Positions 63,001 to 64,000 of a stretch of DNA of 64,000 bases are shown piece after piece. Origin of the DNA: SAR116 cluster alpha proteobacterium HIMB100 (GTDB lineage Bacteria; Pseudomonadota; Alphaproteobacteria; Puniceispirillales; Puniceispirillaceae); contig AFXB01000001.1 in the NCBI GenBank assembly GCA_000238815.2, forward strand, positions 186,001 to 250,000, written 5' to 3'. The notes beneath the pieces were generated by a model. The model saw only the letters and a program-made list of their open reading frames with translations. It was not told where the DNA came from and searched no databases. Positions within the stretch are counted from its first letter, which is position 1; the number at the start of each line of letters is the position of its first letter. Made by a program: the position numbers and the translations under genes.

Positions 63001-63591
63001 ATGGCAGATAAACAAACAATCAATGCCTATGACAGTAATGTGGGCACTTATAAGAAAATGGTCAGTAAGCTTCCTGATCTGGAACCGCTTCAGGCCTTTA
63101 TTACAGAATTGCCCAAAGCTGCATTTGTGCTGGATTGGGGGTCAGGGCCAGGTTATCTGGCTGCGCGTATGCGAGATGCCGGGCTAAATCCGGTTTGTGT
63201 AGATGCATCTTTCGAAATGGTGGCTGCAGCTCAGCAGGATTTCGGATTAGAAGCGCGGCAAGAATCATTCTCAGACTTGGACGCTGTAAGCTTATATCAG
63301 GGGATATGGGCAAATTTTAGTCTGCTTCATGCGGATCGTTCAGATTTTCCACACCACATCGCTGCCGCAGCAACCGCACTTGTACCTTCTGGCGTATTTT
63401 ACCTTGCCTTAAAATCAGGAACCGGAGATGTGCGTGATGATTTGGGGCGGTTATATGCCTATTATACTCAAGATGAGCTTGTTGACGCCGTGAACAGTCA
63501 GGGTCTGGCAGTTATCCGCATCTTTGCCGGCAGAAGTGCGGGCATGTCCGGTCATCCGGAAAACTGGATTGGGCTCTTATGCCGAAAATAA
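63001..63591 (+). CDS. class I SAM-dependent methyltransferase
   Basis: A 196 aa Rossmann-fold methyltransferase with motif I VLDWGSGPGYLAARM (about residues 43-57), acidic VDAS ending strand 2, and ANFSLLHADRSDFPHHI in the region of motif IV. The substrate is unknown. It begins 3 bases after the GH1 stop, so it rides on the agl transcript, although no link to sugar uptake is evident. Its ribosome site (AGGTGAGA) lies in the end of the GH1 gene. Confidence 0.85.
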   Translation: MADKQTINAYDSNVGTYKKMVSKLPDLEPLQAFITELPKAAFVLDWGSGPGYLAARMRDAGLNPVCVDASFEMVAAAQQDFGLEARQESFSDLDAVSLYQGIWANFSLLHADRSDFPHHIAAAATALVPSGVFYLALKSGTGDVRDDLGRLYAYYTQDELVDAVNSQGLAVIRIFAGRSAGMSGHPENWIGLLCRK

Positions 63592-63604
63592 AGATAGATA
63601 ATGA

Positions 63605-63988
63605 TTATTCTGCGTAAGGTACTGTTTTTTGGCCATCACTGGCCCAGCCCAGTATCCCCTCGCTCAGATGGCTGAGGCGAGAATAGCCAAGCTGACTGAC
63701 CAGGGCATTCCCCAAACTGGAGGTTCTGTTACCTGAGCGGCAATAAAGCACGATGGGTGTGTCTAGTGACGTGGCAATTGAGATAAATTCCTGTTGGAAA
63801 TTAGGATGCAGACGGCCAGATTGGGTAAAGGCGGTAATTGTTTTTGCGCCTTCTATAATGCCTGTGTCCTGCCACTCGTCTTCACGGCGAATATCAATTA
63901 TTACAGCACCTTCTGATTGCGCTTTTAATAATTCGACTGAGGTCATTTGCCCCAATGTCAACGGCTTGTTGATAGCCAATAACTCCAC
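63605..63988 (-). CDS. rhodanese-like domain protein
   Basis: Single rhodanese domain, about 113-127 aa. The active loop is VLYCRSGNRTSSLGNAL with the sulfur-accepting Cys; DIRREDEWQDTGIIEGA is the CH2A-like motif. No signal peptide is visible. The start may be GTG at 63988 (127 aa) or ATG at 63946 (MTSVELL, 113 aa); the frame is open to the window edge, so an upstream start cannot be excluded. Convergent with the methyltransferase gene, 13 bases apart. Confidence 0.85.
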   Translation of the reverse strand: MELLAINKPLTLGQMTSVELLKAQSEGAVIIDIRREDEWQDTGIIEGAKTITAFTQSGRLHPNFQQEFISIATSLDTPIVLYCRSGNRTSSLGNALVSQLGYSRLSHLSEGILGWASDGQKTVPYAE

Positions 63989-64000
63989 TTCGAAAATTAA

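Overview
The window is a 64 kb piece of an alphaproteobacterial chromosome of moderate GC content. The evidence is gene order: pyrG-kdsA-eno-ftsB-pdhA-pdhB-pdhC-lpdA-lipA-ratA, fused ispDF, dusB(nifR3)-ntrB-ntrC-ntrY-ntrX-trkA, an aminotransferase gene followed by hfq, and an E1-beta subunit that carries its own lipoyl domain. Short intergenic gaps, two photolyases, an AglEFGAK-type alpha-glucoside operon and GC near the middle of the range would fit a surface-ocean lineage such as SAR116 (Puniceispirillum-like). That placement is an inference that I cannot test here.

Layout. 1-9.9 kb (+): end of pyrG, then KDO synthesis, enolase, a cell-division coiled-coil protein, the whole pyruvate dehydrogenase complex, lipoyl synthase and a RatA/Coq10-like START protein. 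9.9-12.1 kb (-): ispDF-pgpA-pncC. 12.3-21.1 kb (+): dusB-ntrB-ntrC-ntrY-ntrX-trkA, the nitrogen and envelope-redox two-component block. 21.1-31.4 kb: D-amino-acid aminotransferase, hfq, an IMPase-family phosphatase, mazG, a DUF502 membrane protein, recG, sdhE, mfd and a FrnE-like DsbA protein. 31.5-37.7 kb: HugZ-like protein, GST, EamA exporter, an FeS-type photolyase next to a class I CPD photolyase, a HIT protein and a YaiI-family protein. From 37.8 kb the window becomes accessory and metabolic. An enolase-superfamily dehydratase-like gene and five separate Gfo/Idh/MocA oxidoreductases lie between 37.8 and 44.9 kb. They are followed by an EamA transporter, aldose 1-epimerase, a ureohydrolase divergent from a LysR regulator, a BtuF-like plus DUF71 pair, a desaturase/hydroxylase, two aldo/keto reductases and an SsuD-like flavin monooxygenase. 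The run ends with aglE-aglF-aglG-aglA-aglK, a GH1 beta-glucosidase, a methyltransferase and a rhodanese.

The 37.8-63.6 kb region reads as a carbohydrate or carbohydrate-derivative utilisation island. It imports glucosides (AglEFGK), hydrolyses alpha- and beta-glucosidic bonds (AglA, GH1), mutarotates hexoses (GalM) and oxidises, reduces or dehydrates polyols and sugar acids (Gfo/Idh/MocA set, AKRs, enolase-superfamily enzyme). The substrate is not determined by the sequence.

The most unusual observations are: an NtrC whose sigma-54-activator core is eroded (no GAFTGA, Walker B acidic residues replaced by Asn-Asn); the run of five paralogous MocA-type dehydrogenases; a ureohydrolase with a His-to-Gln change at a metal-ligand position; a composite direct/inverted repeat upstream of the BtuF-like/DUF71 pair; and a strong hairpin between aglE and aglF. 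No rRNA, tRNA, CRISPR array, insertion sequence, prophage or integrase was seen. No gap between genes exceeds about 225 bases once starts are corrected, so there is no long unexplained non-coding stretch.
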